Assembly (NCBI RefSeq): GCF_013031245.1
Contig: NZ_WPZL01000002.1
Span: 186,001-250,000 of the forward strand
DNA from: Ruegeria lacuscaerulensis
GTDB lineage: Bacteria; Pseudomonadota; Alphaproteobacteria; Rhodobacterales; Rhodobacteraceae
Direction of reading: 5' to 3'
DNA: 64,000 bases
Shown: positions 55,329 to 63,781 of the stretch, one piece after another
Position numbering within the stretch: the stretch's first letter is position 1
How the letters are laid out: the number at the start of each line of letters is the position of its first letter
Translations under genes and position numbers: made by a program
The notes under the pieces: generated by a model
Database searches by the model: none
What the model saw: only the letters and a program-made list of their open reading frames with translations
What the model was told of the DNA's origin: nothing

Positions 55329-57143
55329 TCACTCTTCGTACCACCACATTTGCGGCATATATTCTGGTCCGTCTCCGTAAATTGGCAGAGTCTGGGGTTG
55401 CTTCAGTTCTTTCGCATGTGCAATGCGCCCGACATCAAAGCTCCAGATTGGTATGACATAACGCCCCGCGGTCAGAACACGATCCAGCGCACGAGTGGCG
55501 GCGACAAAATCTTCGTGGCTTTCCGAGGCGAGCATGGCGTCGATCAGACCATCCACAGCGGGTGAAGCGACCCCCATCAGGTTGCGTGTACCCGGAGTGT
55601 CCGCATTTTCGCTGCCCCAATACAGACGTTGCTCGTTGCCGGGCGACAGGGACAGGGCGCGCCGGAAGAACGTCATGTCAAAATCCAGCTCGGCGTTGCG
55701 ACCGGTAAACTGGGCGCTGTCGACCTGTTCGGTGGTGACCTGAATCCCTAAACGCTCCAGCGCGCGGGAGTAGATTTCGATCGCCGTTTCACTTTCACTG
55801 TCACCCTGTTGGAGCAAGACATTGAGCGTGAAAGCCTCTCCATCCTGATTGCGCAGCACCCCATCCTGAATGGTCCAGCCGGAATCCGCCAGCAGCTTGC
55901 TTGCTTTTCTGAGGTTGGAACGGTTACGGGCCGATCCATCGCCTTCGGGCAGGGTATATCCTTCAAGCGCACCAGCGGGCAGGTCATCTGCATAGGGCAA
56001 CAGTAGTTCTTCGACACGGCCGGTGGCTGGCCCGGGCTGCATGGCAAGGTCCGAGCCAGAGAAATAAGACGTGATCCGTGGCTGGGCGCTGCCGGTGATC
56101 GTGTCATTGATGAATTCGTAATTGAACGCCAGAAGCAACGCCTCACGCACGCGCCAGTCGTCGAATGGCGCCTTGCGAGTGTTCATGACGAAACCGGTCA
56201 TGCCCGAGGGTTTGCCATGCGGGATCTCGGTCTTAACCACATCTCCGCGCTGAACAGCCGGGAAGTTGTACTGGGTTTCCCATTTGTCAGCGTTGAATTC
56301 GCGCACGGCCGCCAGCTCTCCGGCCTTGAAGGCTTCGAACAGAACAGTCCCGTCGCCATAGAATTCAATCCGTATCTCATCCAGGTTCATGGTGCCCCGG
56401 CGGAAGGGGACATCGATCCCCCAATACTCCGGATTGCGGCGCAGGTTCACGTAACGCCCGGCCTCGTAACTGTCGACTACATAGGGGCCAGTGCCAATAG
56501 GAATGTCGTGCAGAGCGGCGTTGGCGAAATCCTTTCCGTCCCACTGGGCTTTCTGCAGGATCGGGCGAAGGCCGGCGATCAGGGCGAGTTCTCGGTCGGG
56601 CTCGTTGAAGGTGATCCGGACCGAACGCGGCCCAGTTTGTTCGATACTGTCGATCTTGGTCCATAGCCCGCGATAGCGCAGGTGTCCTTCGGTACCCAAA
56701 GTCTCATACGACCAGATGACATCGTCTACTGTTACCGGAGTGCCGTCTGAAAACCGGGCGTCTTCGCGCAGGGTAAATTCGACCCAAGACCGGTCCGGCG
56801 CAGTCTCAACCGATTCGGCTAACAACCCGTAAAGAGTGAAAGGTTCGTCCCAGGACCGGCCCATCAGACTTTCATGGGTCCAGAATCTCAGCTGCCACGG
56901 AGAGGTGCCTTTTTGCACAAAAGGGTTCAAACTGTTATAGCCGCCGGTATTTCCGAAAACGACTTTGCCGCCTTTGGGTGCGTCTGGGTTGGCGTAGGGC
57001 AGAGACACAAAATCCGGTGGTAGGGCAGGGTCGCCGTACATAGCTATGCCATGAGCCGATTCTGCATGGGCGATTGTGGCGGCAAAAACGGAAGTGATTC
57101 CCGCGATCAGAGAACGAACGGGACGTAGAAAATCGGGGCGCAT
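55329..57143 (-). CDS. Family 5 extracellular solute-binding protein (oligopeptide type, YejA-like)
   Basis: A 604-residue SBP with a Sec signal peptide ending ...TIAHA. SBP_bac_5 features are present: WVEFTLREDARFSDGTPVTVDDVIWSYE and IPIGTGPYVVDSYEAGRYVNLRRNPEYWG. The sequence is closest in feel to YejA-type peptide-binding proteins. No permease or ATPase is adjacent, so its partners must be elsewhere. Confidence 0.88.
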   Translation of the reverse strand: MRPDFLRPVRSLIAGITSVFAATIAHAESAHGIAMYGDPALPPDFVSLPYANPDAPKGGKVVFGNTGGYNSLNPFVQKGTSPWQLRFWTHESLMGRSWDEPFTLYGLLAESVETAPDRSWVEFTLREDARFSDGTPVTVDDVIWSYETLGTEGHLRYRGLWTKIDSIEQTGPRSVRITFNEPDRELALIAGLRPILQKAQWDGKDFANAALHDIPIGTGPYVVDSYEAGRYVNLRRNPEYWGIDVPFRRGTMNLDEIRIEFYGDGTVLFEAFKAGELAAVREFNADKWETQYNFPAVQRGDVVKTEIPHGKPSGMTGFVMNTRKAPFDDWRVREALLLAFNYEFINDTITGSAQPRITSYFSGSDLAMQPGPATGRVEELLLPYADDLPAGALEGYTLPEGDGSARNRSNLRKASKLLADSGWTIQDGVLRNQDGEAFTLNVLLQQGDSESETAIEIYSRALERLGIQVTTEQVDSAQFTGRNAELDFDMTFFRRALSLSPGNEQRLYWGSENADTPGTRNLMGVASPAVDGLIDAMLASESHEDFVAATRALDRVLTAGRYVIPIWSFDVGRIAHAKELKQPQTLPIYGDGPEYMPQMWWYEE

Positions 57144-57222
57144 TTTGGAAACAATCCTGCTCTGGCCTTATTTTGTTGGGATTCACCGTACCGATGATTT
57201 TTCTTATTATCAAACTTTTAGC

Positions 57223-57251
57223 TTGGACGAAGGCGAGGAATTGCGTATAAA
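57223..57251 (+). promoter_or_regulatory. Sigma-70-type promoter of the candidate small RNA
   Basis: TTGGAC and TATAAA separated by exactly 17 bases, each near the -35/-10 consensus. No gene follows on this strand within 75 bases; a strong terminator does. Start of transcription would fall near 57258. Confidence 0.7.
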
Positions 57252-57257
57252 GGACGC

Positions 57258-57333
57258 ACTGCTCGATAGGTTTCTTGCCTGTATGAAACCTGCCTCAATA
57301 ACTTAACGCCCGCTTCGTGCGGGCGTTTTTTTT
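57258..57333 (+). ncRNA. Candidate ~75-nt small RNA
   Basis: Bounded upstream by a TTGGAC-17-TATAAA promoter and downstream by a perfect GC-rich terminator with an 8-U tail. Inside is a hairpin, AGGTTTC/GAAACCT (57268-57274, 57285-57291) with loop TTGCCTGTAT, then a short AT-rich linker GCCTCAATAACTT. No ORF of note fits. The U-tail and unpaired linker suit Hfq binding. It lies between the binding-protein gene (opposite strand) and bdhA. I do not recognise the family. Confidence 0.6.
57305..57333 (+). terminator. Strong rho-independent terminator, orphan on its strand
   Basis: AACGCCCGC/GCGGGCGTT with loop TTCGT, running into TTTTTTTT. There is no annotated plus-strand gene upstream for more than 2.5 kb, supporting the small-RNA call. 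Confidence 0.88.
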
Positions 57334-57355
57334 GGCTCATTTCCTCCTGAATGCA

Positions 57356-57369
57356 AAACACGGGTGTTT
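57356..57369. promoter_or_regulatory. AAACAC-GG-GTGTTT palindrome upstream of bdhA
   Basis: A 6+6 inverted repeat with a 2-base centre, 66 bases before the bdhA start. A dimeric regulator site is possible. A TGCAGATGCAG stretch close by is reminiscent of TGC-rich PhaR-type sites, but this is weak. Confidence 0.3.
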
Positions 57370-57434
57370 CCCGTTTTCTTTGCAGATGCAGCATGGCACT
57401 GTGTGGCCAAAGCGGAATTTGAGGGAGAGAGCTC

Positions 57435-58208
57435 ATGAGCCTGTCAGGAAAAACAGCAATTATCACCGGGTCGAATTCAGGTATTGGACTGGGTGTAGCG
57501 AAGGAATTGGCGAAAGCCGGGGCCGACCTGGTTCTGAATTCTTTTACCGACCGGGACGAGGATCACGCTCTGGCCGCCGAGATTGCGCAAGAGACCGGAA
57601 CCAAGGCACGCTACATCAAGGCGGACATGTCCAAAGGCGAGGAATGCCGAGCACTGATTGAGCAGGCAGGCGCCTGCGATATTCTGGTGAACAATGCGGG
57701 CATTCAGCACGTCGCGCCCATCGATCAGTTTCCGGTCGACAAGTGGGACGCGATCATCGCGATCAACATGAACTCTGCCTACCACACCATGGCGGCTGCT
57801 CTGCCGATGATGCGTGCAGCCGGTTGGGGACGGATCGTCAATATCGCCTCGGCGCACGGTCTGACGGCATCTCCGTTCAAGGCAGCTTATATCGCGGCGA
57901 AACACGGGGTGGTGGGGATGACAAAGACCGTTGCGCTGGAAACCGCGCAGGAGCCGATCACCTGTAATGCGATCTGCCCGGGTTACGTGCTGACGCCTCT
58001 GGTCGAAGCCCAAATCCCGGACACGATGAAGGAATACAACATGAGCCGCGAGGACGTGATCAAAAACGTCATGCTGGAACGGCAGCCTTCAAAAGAGTTT
58101 GCCACGGTCGAACAACTGGGCGGCACCACTGTCTTTTTATGCTCAGATGCAGCAGCACAGATCACCGGGACAACAATTTCGGTGGATGGGGGCTGGACGG
58201 CATTATGA
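57435..58208 (+). CDS. bdhA: 3-hydroxybutyrate dehydrogenase
   Basis: A 257-residue SDR: TGSNSGIGLGVAKEL cofactor motif, NNAGIQHVAPIDQFP, catalytic Ser in NIASAHG, YIAAK for Tyr/Lys, and the 3-HBDH-typical CPGYVLTPLVEAQIP. It oxidises D-3-hydroxybutyrate to acetoacetate in polyhydroxybutyrate turnover. A GGGAGAGAGCTC site precedes the ATG. Downstream genes on the same strand end in a patatin that may belong to the same pathway. Confidence 0.93.
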   Translation: MSLSGKTAIITGSNSGIGLGVAKELAKAGADLVLNSFTDRDEDHALAAEIAQETGTKARYIKADMSKGEECRALIEQAGACDILVNNAGIQHVAPIDQFPVDKWDAIIAINMNSAYHTMAAALPMMRAAGWGRIVNIASAHGLTASPFKAAYIAAKHGVVGMTKTVALETAQEPITCNAICPGYVLTPLVEAQIPDTMKEYNMSREDVIKNVMLERQPSKEFATVEQLGGTTVFLCSDAAAQITGTTISVDGGWTAL

Positions 58209-58245
58209 TTGTTCACGATTGTCCGTAGGAAGGCATTGTATATAA

Positions 58246-58554
58246 ATGGCGAAGACGGTTTTTCGCTACTTCAAGCTTGTTGAGCCGAAAGCTCAAGACT
58301 CACCATGCTTGCAGTACTTTCGGTTCTCAAAAGACGGGAGGATGTTGGACTGTATTAGTTACTACGCTCTTCTCCCTTTTGCGGGATTTAGGCTCCCAAA
58401 GCTTCAGAGAATCAATGAAGACCACCATGGCAACTTGTCTATCGCACTAGAGCCACTGGATGAGTTCGAAGAGAAATGGGGTAGTGGATATACGCTTGAG
58501 ATCTCGAAAGATGAGTTCGAGCAAGCTCTGGAAACTGCCCTCAACAATGAGTGA
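58246..58554 (+). CDS. Orphan small protein between bdhA and patatin
   Basis: A 102-residue soluble protein of unknown family: FRYFKLVEPKAQDSPCLQYFRFSKDGRMLDCISYYALLPF, then ISKDEFEQALETALNNE. The gene is visibly more AT-rich than its neighbours and uses codons such as AGA, TTA-like and GTT more freely. This suggests recent arrival. A start at 58246 is supported by AGGAAGG shortly upstream. It ends 12 bases before the patatin gene. Confidence 0.65.
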   Translation: MAKTVFRYFKLVEPKAQDSPCLQYFRFSKDGRMLDCISYYALLPFAGFRLPKLQRINEDHHGNLSIALEPLDEFEEKWGSGYTLEISKDEFEQALETALNNE

Positions 58555-58566
58555 CGGAGACCCGCA

Positions 58567-59592
58567 GTGAAACGGATCAATCTGGCTCTCCAAGGTGGTG
58601 GCGCGCATGGCGCGTTTACTTGGGGTGTTCTGGACCGGATTCTGGACGAAGACGACATCGAGGTTGCGGCGATCACCGGAACCTCGGCTGGGGCGCTGAA
58701 CGGGGCCGCTTTCAAGTCGGGAATGGTGCGAGACGGGCGTGAAGGTGCGCGGGCTAGTCTGAACGGGCTCTGGGCGCGCATGGGCGCGGTAGGTGACATG
58801 CGCCTTGCCAACTGGATGCAGGCGATTGAGCCGGCGCAGATTGCCCATGCGATGGAGTATTCTTTGCCGTTCTCTGTAGGTGATGCCTGGTCCCGGATGG
58901 TCTCGCCTTATTCATATGGTCCGTTTTATCGCAATCCGCTGGAGCCAGTAGTTGATCGGTTCAATTTTGACGAGATCTGCGCGGACGAAGGCCCGCAATT
59001 GTTTGTCTGCGCGACCTGTGTGCGCAGTGGCAAGATCCGGGTGTTTACTGGAGGTGAGGTCTCGACGGATGCCATTCTGGCCTCGGCCTGCCTGCCGAAT
59101 CTTTTTAAGGCGGTCGAGATTTTCGATCCCAAATCTGATAGGACCGAGGCTTATTGGGATGGCGGTTACACCGGCAATCCGGCGCTGTACCCATTGTTCA
59201 ACAATGACCTTCCTGACGACGTGGTGATCGTGAACATCAACCCGTTGGAGCGGGACGAAGTACCAAAGACACCGCAGCAAATCCAGAACCGGATCAATGA
59301 GATCAGCTTTAATTCGTCGCTGTTTCGCGAACTACGCGCGATCAGCTTCGTTCAGCGTTTGCTGGCAGAGGGCAAACTGAAAGCCGGAGAGATGAATCGG
59401 GTACTGGTGCATATGATCGCAGATGACGAGCTGATGAACGATCTTTCGGTGGCGACCAAAACGGTGCCAAACCCGGTGGTTCTAGCCAAACTCAAAAGGG
59501 CTGGGCGCGCGGCGGCCGACCGGTTTTTGTCTGATCACAAGAATGACCTGGGTGAACGCAGTACGGTCAACCTGCCAGAGATGTTCGGCTGA
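58567..59592 (+). CDS. Patatin-like phospholipase
   Basis: A 341-residue patatin: oxyanion GGGAHG near 10-15, nucleophile S40 in GTSAGALNG, and D198 in WDGGYTGNP as the catalytic Asp. Relatives linked to bdhA have been viewed as polyhydroxybutyrate-depolymerase or lipid acyl hydrolases. The GTG start at 58567 has GACGGAGAC upstream. Converges with the DUF502 gene, with no gap. Confidence 0.88.
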   Translation: MKRINLALQGGGAHGAFTWGVLDRILDEDDIEVAAITGTSAGALNGAAFKSGMVRDGREGARASLNGLWARMGAVGDMRLANWMQAIEPAQIAHAMEYSLPFSVGDAWSRMVSPYSYGPFYRNPLEPVVDRFNFDEICADEGPQLFVCATCVRSGKIRVFTGGEVSTDAILASACLPNLFKAVEIFDPKSDRTEAYWDGGYTGNPALYPLFNNDLPDDVVIVNINPLERDEVPKTPQQIQNRINEISFNSSLFRELRAISFVQRLLAEGKLKAGEMNRVLVHMIADDELMNDLSVATKTVPNPVVLAKLKRAGRAAADRFLSDHKNDLGERSTVNLPEMFG

Positions 59593-60270
59593 TCACTCTG
59601 GCGGCTGCGTCGGGTCTTTTTCGTTCGGGTAGACAAGACCCGCCGAAATCACCAGCTTTGCTGCGTCTTCAATCGACATATCCAGCAGGATGACATCCTC
59701 GGCCGGGAAGAACAGCAGGAACCCGGAAGTCGGGTTCGGTGTGGTGGGAACAAAGACGCTCAGCAACTCTCCGCCCGTTTCTGCCCGTTCACTGACCTCG
59801 CCCTTGGCGGTGGTCGATACGAAGCCGATGGCCCAGATGCCGCGGCGGGGATACTGGATCAGGCAGGCTTTTTCAAAGGACCGTTCGGTTTGGGCAAAGA
59901 CAGTCTCCGAGATTTGTTTGATCCCGGAATAGACCGACCGGACGACCGGCATTCGATTCACCAGGCTTTCGCCGAAATGGATCAGCGAACGGCCCAGAAT
60001 ACCTTTGGCGATCCAGCCAACGAGGACGGTGAAGATCAGGAAGATGATTACACCGACGCCATGCAGGTTAATTCCGACGTATTCCTGCGGCTGGAACCGT
60101 TGCGGCACCAGAGGAAGTACCGCGCTGTCAATCCAGCCGACCACCGACCAGATTAGCCAGATGGTCAGCCACACAGGTGCGATGACGACGATGCCCGTCA
60201 GAAAGGACGCGCGCAGCCGGGAAAACAGGCCCGGGCGGCGGTGGGGTTCTTCGTCAAACGGTGTGTTCAT
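59593..60270 (-). CDS. DUF502 family membrane protein
   Basis: A 225-residue protein with two helices near the N-terminus (TGIVVIAPVWLTIWLIWSVV; GVGVIIFLIFTVLVGWI) and the conserved soluble part PVVRSVYSGIKQISETVF and VFVPTTPNPTSGFLLF. Function unknown. It lies 64 bases beyond the psuG stop and may be the last gene of that operon. Confidence 0.85.
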   Translation of the reverse strand: MNTPFDEEPHRRPGLFSRLRASFLTGIVVIAPVWLTIWLIWSVVGWIDSAVLPLVPQRFQPQEYVGINLHGVGVIIFLIFTVLVGWIAKGILGRSLIHFGESLVNRMPVVRSVYSGIKQISETVFAQTERSFEKACLIQYPRRGIWAIGFVSTTAKGEVSERAETGGELLSVFVPTTPNPTSGFLLFFPAEDVILLDMSIEDAAKLVISAGLVYPNEKDPTQPPE

Positions 60271-60334
60271 TGCGATCCTGAGCGGTTTGCGGATTTAGTT
60301 AAGCAGTCCGGTGCTTTGGTACAATAGGTTTGTG

Positions 60335-61249
60335 TCAATCCGCTTGGGTGGACAGCGCGCGCGCGATCCCGGCCGCCAGCCGTGCGTTGTTGCGGACCAG
60401 CGCGATATTAGCAGTCAGCGAGCGGCCTTCGGTCTGTTCATAGATCCGCTGCAGCAGGTAAGGCGTGACACCTTTGCCGCTGATGCGGTGCGCATCCGCG
60501 TCGGCCTGCGCCGAGGCGATGATGGGGGCCAGTTCCTCAGCCGCGATCTGATCCGCAGCCGGGATCGGGTTGGCGATCAGTTGACCGCCCGGCAAACCAA
60601 GCGTGCGGCGTGTGGTGTGCGCCTTGGCGATGTCTTCGGCGGTATTCATGCGCAACGGGGCGGCATAGGGCGATTTGGCTGACCAGAAGGCGGGGAATTC
60701 GTCCTGACCATAGGCGATTACCGGAACGCCCAGCGTTTCCAGAACCTCAAGCGTTTTGGCCAGGTCAAGGATAGCCTTGGCACCTGCGGCCACGACCGTC
60801 ACAGGTGTTTGGGCCAGTTCATGCAGGTCAGCGGAGATGTCGAACGACGTCTCAGCCCCTTGGTGCACACCGCCGATGCCGCCGGTGGCGAAGACTTCGA
60901 TACCGGCATGATGCGCAGCAATCATGGTGGCCGCCACCGTGGTAGCGCCGGTGCCGCCGGTCGCCATGCAAGCCGCCATATCGGCGCGGGACAGTTTGGC
61001 CACGCCCTGAGCTTGTCCCAGGCCTTTCAGCTCATCCGCTTCAAGGCCCACATGCAGCTTGCCCTTGATTACGGCCATGGTGGCCGGAACCGCACCGCCG
61101 TCGCGGATGTCCTGTTCGACCTGTGCCGCGACCTCAATGTTCTGAGGATAGGGCATCCCATGGGTGATGATAGTGCTTTCCAGCGCAACGATGGGCTGGC
61201 CCGTGTCTTTGGCGGCGCGGACCTCGGCGGAGTATTGAATGTCGATCAC
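60335..61249 (-). CDS. psuG: Pseudouridine-5'-phosphate glycosidase
   Basis: A 304-residue PsuG, which splits pseudouridine 5'-phosphate into uracil and ribose 5-phosphate. Family features: VALESTIITHGMPYPQN, SRADMAACMATGGTGATTVAATM, GGIGGVHQGAETSFDISADL, and AYGQDEFPAFWS. It overlaps the kinase gene by 4 bases, which supplies its substrate. Confidence 0.95.
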   Translation of the reverse strand: MIDIQYSAEVRAAKDTGQPIVALESTIITHGMPYPQNIEVAAQVEQDIRDGGAVPATMAVIKGKLHVGLEADELKGLGQAQGVAKLSRADMAACMATGGTGATTVAATMIAAHHAGIEVFATGGIGGVHQGAETSFDISADLHELAQTPVTVVAAGAKAILDLAKTLEVLETLGVPVIAYGQDEFPAFWSAKSPYAAPLRMNTAEDIAKAHTTRRTLGLPGGQLIANPIPAADQIAAEELAPIIASAQADADAHRISGKGVTPYLLQRIYEQTEGRSLTANIALVRNNARLAAGIARALSTQAD

Positions 61250-62139
61250 AGTGGGGTTTCTCCGGAAACGTAAGTTGCAGCGGCGCGCAGGGCGCGGGCC
61301 AGGGCTTCGTCGCTGGACGCGCCACCGGCCTCGGATGCGATATGGGCCGCCATGAAGGTGTCTCCCGCGCCAGTCACGCGTGTGACCAGAACGGATGGGG
61401 GAGTTTGGGTCAGGATTTCGTCCGCGCTGCCAACGGTGGCCGAGTTGCCGCCGTCGGTGACCAGCACCCGAAGTGCGCCGCGATCCAGCAGACCCCTTGC
61501 GGCGGCCTCAGAGTCGGTGAATTCGCGCTGGCAGAGAATTCCAGCCTCTTCCAGGTTCACGTAGAGCGTGGCGCGCGCGTGTATGAGGAAGGGCAACAGG
61601 CGTTCGGCCTTACCGGGCGAGGCCGGGGCCACGCGCAGATCGGCCCGGGCAAAAGCGGGGCTCTGGGCGATTTCCTCAAGCAGGTCCAGTGTCAGGTTGC
61701 CGTCCAGCGCGATGGGACCGTCGAACGGTGCGTTCTCATAGCCCAGCGGTCCGTGCATCAGCGGGCGCAGGATTTTGGCGCCGGCAGCCTCCAGTGAATG
61801 CGCGTCGGCGATGGCTGCGATCAGCCCGTTTGCGCCTTCGACGGCCATGTAACGGTCGGTCGGCAAATCTTGCGAGCGGTAGATGTGATCTGTCACCATC
61901 CCCAATCGGGCACATGCGTTTACCAGCTCGTCCCCTTCGGGGTCGCGACCGATGGCGGTCAGCAGGGTTGGCGTCATACCGAACCGCACCAAGGTCATGG
62001 CAATATTCATGGCCACGCCGCCGGGCAGGCGGGTGATCCGCCCCGGCACGTCCGATCCTTGCCGCATGGCGCTTGCAGAGCGTCCGATTACGTCCCACAG
62101 GACCGAGCCGATACACAGGATTTCGCTGTTCTGAGTCAT
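61246..62139 (-). CDS. psuK: PfkB-family kinase, probable pseudouridine kinase
   Basis: A 297-residue ribokinase-like protein. The first domain carries RITRLPGGVAMNIAMTL, and the active site is VTRVTGAGDTFMAAHIA with the catalytic Asp. Coupling to psuG makes pseudouridine the likely substrate, with phosphorylation at the 5' position. A ThiE-like gene starts the operon 53 bases upstream. Confidence 0.9.
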   Translation of the reverse strand: MTQNSEILCIGSVLWDVIGRSASAMRQGSDVPGRITRLPGGVAMNIAMTLVRFGMTPTLLTAIGRDPEGDELVNACARLGMVTDHIYRSQDLPTDRYMAVEGANGLIAAIADAHSLEAAGAKILRPLMHGPLGYENAPFDGPIALDGNLTLDLLEEIAQSPAFARADLRVAPASPGKAERLLPFLIHARATLYVNLEEAGILCQREFTDSEAAARGLLDRGALRVLVTDGGNSATVGSADEILTQTPPSVLVTRVTGAGDTFMAAHIASEAGGASSDEALARALRAAATYVSGETPL

Positions 62140-62192
62140 GTGGACGTCATGCCGCAGCCCCGGCGCGGGTGCAAGGGTTAACGCTCACATGG

Positions 62193-62813
62193 TCAGCGCA
62201 TGGCGTCGGTCAGAGCTTTCAGCGATGCCAGAGGGTCGTCCTGTGACCAGATCTCATCCCCAATTCCGAAGAAATCAGTGCAGGGGGTCAGGTCGCGGAT
62301 CAGGTCAGGGGTCAGGCCGCCTTCGGCCACGACCGGAACCTCAATCATCTCGGACCACCACTGGAACAGGTCACGTTCAGCAACTGTCCCATCTCCAAGC
62401 ACCGACGCGCCGACCGGGCCGAACGCCACGTACTCCGCGCCTGCTTCGCCCGCGGACATGCCGTCATGGCTCGAGGATCCGCAGAAACTGCCAACGATGG
62501 CATCCGCGCCCAGTTCCTTGCGCGCCGCCCGGACCGAGCGTGCGGCATCGTCCAGATGCACCCCGTCCAGCCCCAGCCGCTGCGCCAGCAACACGTGGTT
62601 GGAGATCACCAGAGCGACGTCACGCGCGTGTGCCACCTCGCGGCAGGCATCGGCTGCGCGGGCGATGGCGTCCTCGTCGCCTCCGGCCAGCGCCAGACGG
62701 ATGCAGGCGATTTCGGCACCGTCCAGAACACGGGCCAGTTGGTCGGGGAAGGTGCTTAACGAGATCGTCGGTGGGGTGATCAGGTAAATCTGCGGCTGCT
62801 CGGGGGTGTCCAT
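62193..62813 (-). CDS. Divergent thiamine-phosphate synthase-like protein
   Basis: A 206-residue TIM barrel of the ThiE/TenI superfamily (YLIT, LGLDGVHLDDAARS, EYVAFGPVG, VPVVAEGGL). Key ThiE residues differ: the QLRxK motif reads CIRLA (R39 kept, Lys replaced by A41), and the GPxxxTxTK phosphate loop reads GPVGAS. It may therefore not make thiamine phosphate. It is first in a unit with psuK and psuG, and no thiM, thiD or thiC is present. Confidence 0.75.
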   Translation of the reverse strand: MDTPEQPQIYLITPPTISLSTFPDQLARVLDGAEIACIRLALAGGDEDAIARAADACREVAHARDVALVISNHVLLAQRLGLDGVHLDDAARSVRAARKELGADAIVGSFCGSSSHDGMSAGEAGAEYVAFGPVGASVLGDGTVAERDLFQWWSEMIEVPVVAEGGLTPDLIRDLTPCTDFFGIGDEIWSQDDPLASLKALTDAMR

Positions 62814-62966
62814 CGGCGCGTCCTTCGCTATCAGTCTTTTGCGCGGTTTAGCGGATTGCAGCGGGGAAGCAAACTTTTATGCCTGTTTAAGGGGCAATTG
62901 ACCGCCCGGACACCTTGCCCTGCGCAATTGCGCCGATTACAGCAGGCCAAGTTTTCGGAGTGAACC

Positions 62967-63710
62967 ATGCCCAGCGATAAATCCCAGCCTTCCTTTGTGC
63001 TCGTGCGCCCGCAGATGGGTGAAAACATCGGTGCCGCCGCGCGGGCAATGTGGAATTTCGGGCTGGACAGGATGCGGATCGTGGCCCCTCGGGACGGGTG
63101 GCCGAACCCCAAGGCAGTGGCGATGTCCAGCGGGGCCGGGCGGTTGCTGGACGAGGCGCAGTTATTCGATGATCTGGCCGGCGCTTTGTCAGACAGCACT
63201 TTTGTCTTTGCCACCACCGCGCGCCAGCGAGGGCTGACCAAGCCGGTCTATAGCCCTGAACGCGCCATGCAATTGGCCACAGAAAAGGTGGCGGCGGGGG
63301 AAATGGTCTCGATTCTGTTTGGCCCCGAACGCGCGGGGCTTGAGAATGAGGATATTGCCAAGGCCAACGCCATCATTTCGGTCCCGGTGAACCCCGAATA
63401 CGCCTCGCTGAACCTCGGACAATGCGTATTGCTGACCGCCTATGAGTGGATGCGCCAGAGCGGTGATGTAGTGCATGAGGCCACCGATCTGGGCAAGGGA
63501 GACTGGGCAACGGGGATCGAGGTCGAAAAATTGGTAGAACATTACGAGGATCGTTTGGAAGAGGCGGGCTTCTTCTATCCTCCCGAAAAGGCCGAAGGCA
63601 TGAAGACCAACCTGCGCAATCTGTGGTCGCGGATGCGCATGACACGGGCCGATGTGCAGATGTTGCACGGGATCATGCGGCAGATGGTCCGCTGGAAGGA
63701 CAAGAGTTGA
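62967..63710 (+). CDS. trmJ: tRNA/rRNA 2'-O-methyltransferase TrmJ-like
   Basis: A 247-residue SPOUT enzyme: FVLVRPQMGENIGAAARAMWNFG, then ILFGPERAGLENEDIAKANAIISVPVNPEYASLNLGQCVLL as the knot, with a C-terminal helical extension. TrmJ methylates position 32 of tRNAs. A GGAGTGAACC precedes ATG 62967. Confidence 0.92.
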   Translation: MPSDKSQPSFVLVRPQMGENIGAAARAMWNFGLDRMRIVAPRDGWPNPKAVAMSSGAGRLLDEAQLFDDLAGALSDSTFVFATTARQRGLTKPVYSPERAMQLATEKVAAGEMVSILFGPERAGLENEDIAKANAIISVPVNPEYASLNLGQCVLLTAYEWMRQSGDVVHEATDLGKGDWATGIEVEKLVEHYEDRLEEAGFFYPPEKAEGMKTNLRNLWSRMRMTRADVQMLHGIMRQMVRWKDKS

Positions 63711-63781
63711 ATGGCGGCTGAGGCTGGACCTCGAACCCCCTTGGCCCTAGCTTGCGACGAAAATCAGGACATGAGGACGGC

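Noticed and set aside
55161..55565. 134-residue plus-strand frame
   Set aside because: Its second half is antisense to the binding-protein C-terminus; the first half lies in AT-richer non-coding DNA with no family match.
57076..57306. 76-residue plus-strand frame ending before the strong terminator
   Set aside because: It starts antisense to the binding-protein signal peptide, has no good ribosome site, and runs through the promoter and hairpin that better explain a small RNA.
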